Shown piece by piece: positions 47,210 to 48,510 of a DNA stretch of 48,510 nt (its first letter is position 1; every line of letters begins with the position of its first letter). Source of the stretch: an uncultured Rubrobacteraceae bacterium (lineage in GTDB: Bacteria > Actinomycetota > Rubrobacteria > Rubrobacterales > Rubrobacteraceae); assembly GCA_902806055.1 (NCBI GenBank), contig CADCVD010000031.1, forward strand, positions 1 through 48,510, written 5' to 3'. The position numbers and the translations under genes are program-made. Under the pieces are notes generated by a model that saw nothing but the letters and a program-made list of their open reading frames with translations, was not told the DNA's origin and did no database searches.

Positions 47210-47632
47210 TTGTCGTTACTTTATTCCTATAGCGCTCTCTTTCTCTGGAGCTTTCTAGCAGCCACGGTGGTGCCGCTTAGCTCGGAGCCGCCCCTGATCC
47301 TACTCATAAGTAGGGAGGAGCTTTTGGTGGTGCCGGTGCTGGTAGGGACGTTGGGGAACGCCGTAGGGGCGTGTACGACGTACTGGATCTCGCGCCGCGC
47401 CGCCCAGGGCCTGGCGAGGCCGCGCAAGGTCTCTAAGAGCCGGCCGGCCCGGTTGTTCAAACGCTACGGGCAGCCGGCTCTGCTGCTCTCGTGGGTGCCT
47501 ATACTCGGCGACGGGCTGGTCGTGCTCGCGGGGGCGACACGGCTGCGTTTCTGGGGTTTCTGCTTCTGGATGACGCTGGGAAAGGGGCTACGCTACCTCG
47601 CGCTCGCGTTAGCCGCCCTGTACTTTCTCTAA
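47210..47632 (+). CDS. YqaA/DedA-like small membrane protein
   Basis: YSALFLWSFLAATVVPLSSEPPLILLI, GTLGNAVGACTTYWISRRA, KRYGQPALLLSWVPILGDGLVVLAGATRLRFWGFCFWMTLGKGLRYLALA. Confidence 0.85.
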   Translation: MSLLYSYSALFLWSFLAATVVPLSSEPPLILLISREELLVVPVLVGTLGNAVGACTTYWISRRAAQGLARPRKVSKSRPARLFKRYGQPALLLSWVPILGDGLVVLAGATRLRFWGFCFWMTLGKGLRYLALALAALYFL

Positions 47633-47849
47633 GCACACAGGGTGTTAAAGCGTACTTTGACCACAATCCCGAAGGACGACCGGAGATTGCGTCACTAAGG
47701 ATAGGGTCGGAGCTCTAAGACCAATGCGCGGAAACATGTACGCTGCCCGGGACGGCGGCGCAAGGTATGAAACCTATTCCCTCGCGCCGCGTTAGAGGGC
47801 AGCGACCGATCAAACTCAAGGTCGGTACGCTCAGGCGCTGGGTAGTGTG

Positions 47850-48510
47850 CTAAGCATCGCCTTTCGCCGCGTTCGCCAACTTCTCCTCGGCGGCGATTAC
47901 CTCTTCGTCTTCCACCCGGCGGAAGAGGGGGGTGGCTCCGGACACGCGGTAGCTCTCCGAAGGGTATAGCTCAGAGATACGCTCCACGGGCCCTTCGAAG
48001 AACGCGCGCAGCCGTTCGACCGCCTCCGGGACGTAAGGGGCGGCGTGGTAGGCGATAGTGCCGAGCAGCACGCAGCAGTAGTATAGCGCTACCCGCGCCT
48101 CCTCCGGGTCCTCCTTACGGCTCTTCCACGGGGCAGAGGCGTCGAAGAAACGGTTGGCCCGCTTGCTCATAGCCATCAGCTCCCCGAGGGCCTCCCTCGG
48201 CCTCCCGGCGTACATCCGCTCTTCGTAGCGAGCTTCGATCTCCTTTAGGTCGTCCAGAGCCTCGCGCGCGTCGTGGGGAACATCTCCAGGACGCTTCACC
48301 TCGCCGTCGAAGTACTTCTCGATAAACGAGAGGGTTCGGTTGATGTAGTTGCCGAGGTTTCCTATGAGGTCGGAGTTGACCCGGCTCTGGAACTCGCGCC
48401 AGGAGAACACCACGTCCCCTGTCTCCGGCAGGTTGGAGGCGAGGTAGAACCGCAAGAGGTCGGCCGGGAAACTGTCCAGCGCCTCGTGCAGCCATACGGC
48501 GAGGTTGCGG
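47850..48510 (-). CDS. metG: Methionyl-tRNA synthetase, C-terminal part (truncated by window end)
   Basis: AVWLHEALDSFPADLLRFYLASNLPETGDVVFSWREFQSRVNSDLIGNLGNYINRTLSFI; ANRFFDASAPWKSRKEDPEEARVALYYC. Confidence 0.92.
   Translation of the reverse strand, partial: RNLAVWLHEALDSFPADLLRFYLASNLPETGDVVFSWREFQSRVNSDLIGNLGNYINRTLSFIEKYFDGEVKRPGDVPHDAREALDDLKEIEARYEERMYAGRPREALGELMAMSKRANRFFDASAPWKSRKEDPEEARVALYYCCVLLGTIAYHAAPYVPEAVERLRAFFEGPVERISELYPSESYRVSGATPLFRRVEDEEVIAAEEKLANAAKGDA

Noticed and set aside
1-48510. CRISPR arrays and tRNA/rRNA genes
   Set aside because: No regularly spaced direct repeats or recognizable tRNA/rRNA sequences were seen by eye; tRNAscan/Infernal would be needed to exclude small RNAs

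Overview
High-GC bacterial chromosomal window, about 40 protein-coding genes on both strands. The protein content suggests a Rubrobacter-like actinobacterium (inference only). I saw no convincing rRNA, tRNA, CRISPR array or intact transposon. Left part (0-16 kb): housekeeping and stress genes (glutaredoxin, CapA-like, dienelactone hydrolase, phosphoribosyltransferase, L-isoaspartyl methyltransferase, ETHE1-like MBL hydrolase, histone-deacetylase-like, adenylate kinase, QueF, PRC-barrel/BON, zinc-finger ClpC/ClpE-like ATPase, MarR-VOC pair, AlkA-like glycosylase, J-domain protein). Middle (17.5-22.3 kb): hotdog-TetR-hotdog-oxidoreductase-hydrolase operon ending in a multiply disrupted MFS gene. 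24-42 kb: cell-envelope-rich block (MurJ, class A beta-lactamase-like protein, GNAT-ACP-AMP ligase-PLP decarboxylase-FemAB operon, VanW, GT39-like membrane protein, AMP-ligase/ACP/PlsC fusion, LTA-synthase-like sulfatase). Right end: YbdD/CstA, ABC-2 transporter, stand-alone PCP_red protein, YqaA-like protein, partial MetG. Main findings: (1) the GNAT/ACP/ligase/PLP decarboxylase/FemAB operon, which resembles the exosortase-A-associated ligase/decarboxylase set but has no exosortase in view; (2) an apparent in-frame archease/RtcB deletion chimera; (3) two overlapping, mutually exclusive hairpins upstream of cstA; (4) a 132-bp MITE-like element with TTA duplication; (5) an MFS pseudogene with two frameshifts and one nonsense codon. 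All family calls come from reading the translations; no database search was run.
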